NCBI GenBank assembly: GCA_003520925.1
Contig: DOTV01000044.1
Location: forward strand, 1 to 14,374
Length of the DNA stretch: 14,374 bases
Direction of reading: 5' to 3'
Origin: Bacteroidales bacterium
GTDB taxonomy: Bacteria; Bacteroidota; Bacteroidia; Bacteroidales; VadinHA17
Below are positions 14,348-14,374 of this stretch, piece by piece. The notes beneath the pieces are model-generated. The model was not told the DNA's origin, ran no database searches, and saw nothing but the letters and a program-made list of their open reading frames with translations. The number at the start of each line of letters is the position of its first letter. Positions within the stretch are counted from its first letter, which is position 1. The translations under genes were made by a program, and so were the position numbers.

Positions 14348-14374
14348 TACATAATACATAGTACATAGTACATA
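14347..14374 (+). repeat. Heptamer tandem repeat (A/G)TACATA, four copies, running off the window
   Basis: Four exact 7-bp units follow without spacing: ATACATA, ATACATA, GTACATA, GTACATA (14347-14353, 14354-14360, 14361-14367, 14368-14374). The first base is the last base of the epimerase stop codon. The array is cut by the window end, so its true length is unknown. Confidence 0.85.

Noticed and set aside
1..14374. Mobile element, CRISPR array, tRNA or rRNA genes
   Set aside because: No transposase, integrase, regularly spaced repeats, cloverleaf-forming sequence or rRNA-like stretch was seen on either strand.

Overview
The window looks like a chromosomal segment of a member of the Bacteroidota, probably Bacteroidales-like. 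The evidence is moderately AT-rich DNA, starts without Shine-Dalgarno sequences, several matches to the Bacteroidota -7 promoter element TAnnTTTG, an archaeal/eukaryal-type ProS, a FadL/OmpP1-like porin, a WbqC-family protein and a methylmalonyl-CoA epimerase. Nothing in it looks like a phage, insertion sequence, CRISPR array or RNA gene. All genes appear intact except the first, which is cut by the window edge.

Layout. (1) 1-4522, minus strand: a run read in the order proS, an unrecognised 236-residue protein, a POTRA/beta-barrel outer-membrane protein, then tilS (partial). (2) 4523-4826: a divergent, gene-free stretch with candidate promoter elements and a 19-bp imperfect direct repeat. (3) 4827-7825, plus strand: a tyrosine- and serine-rich lipoprotein followed by a FadL-like outer-membrane protein. 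(4) 7816-11160, minus strand: larC, larE, larB and a WbqC-family gene, tightly packed. The three lar genes are the complete biosynthetic set for the nickel-pincer nucleotide (NPN) cofactor, but the racemase larA is not here. (5) 11161-11336: a divergent promoter region. (6) 11337-13826, plus strand: a Tat-exported DUF362 protein 6 bp ahead of a membrane iron-sulfur protein that reads as a NapH-NapG fusion with up to six [4Fe-4S] sites. (7) 13937-14347: methylmalonyl-CoA epimerase with its own likely promoter, followed by a heptamer tandem repeat that runs off the window end.

How they fit together. LarB carboxylates nicotinic acid adenine dinucleotide (NaAD), LarE inserts sulfur and LarC inserts nickel, so NPN can be made from this one operon. 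The enzyme that uses it must lie elsewhere. The DUF362/NapHG-like pair reads as a quinol-linked electron conduit in the inner membrane with a periplasmic partner of unknown chemistry. It is divergent from the lar operon, so the two might be co-regulated, but nothing here proves a functional link. The most interesting points are the NapH-NapG-like fusion with a degenerate internal Tat-like segment, its pairing with DUF362, and the larA-less lar operon carrying a three-cysteine LarE.
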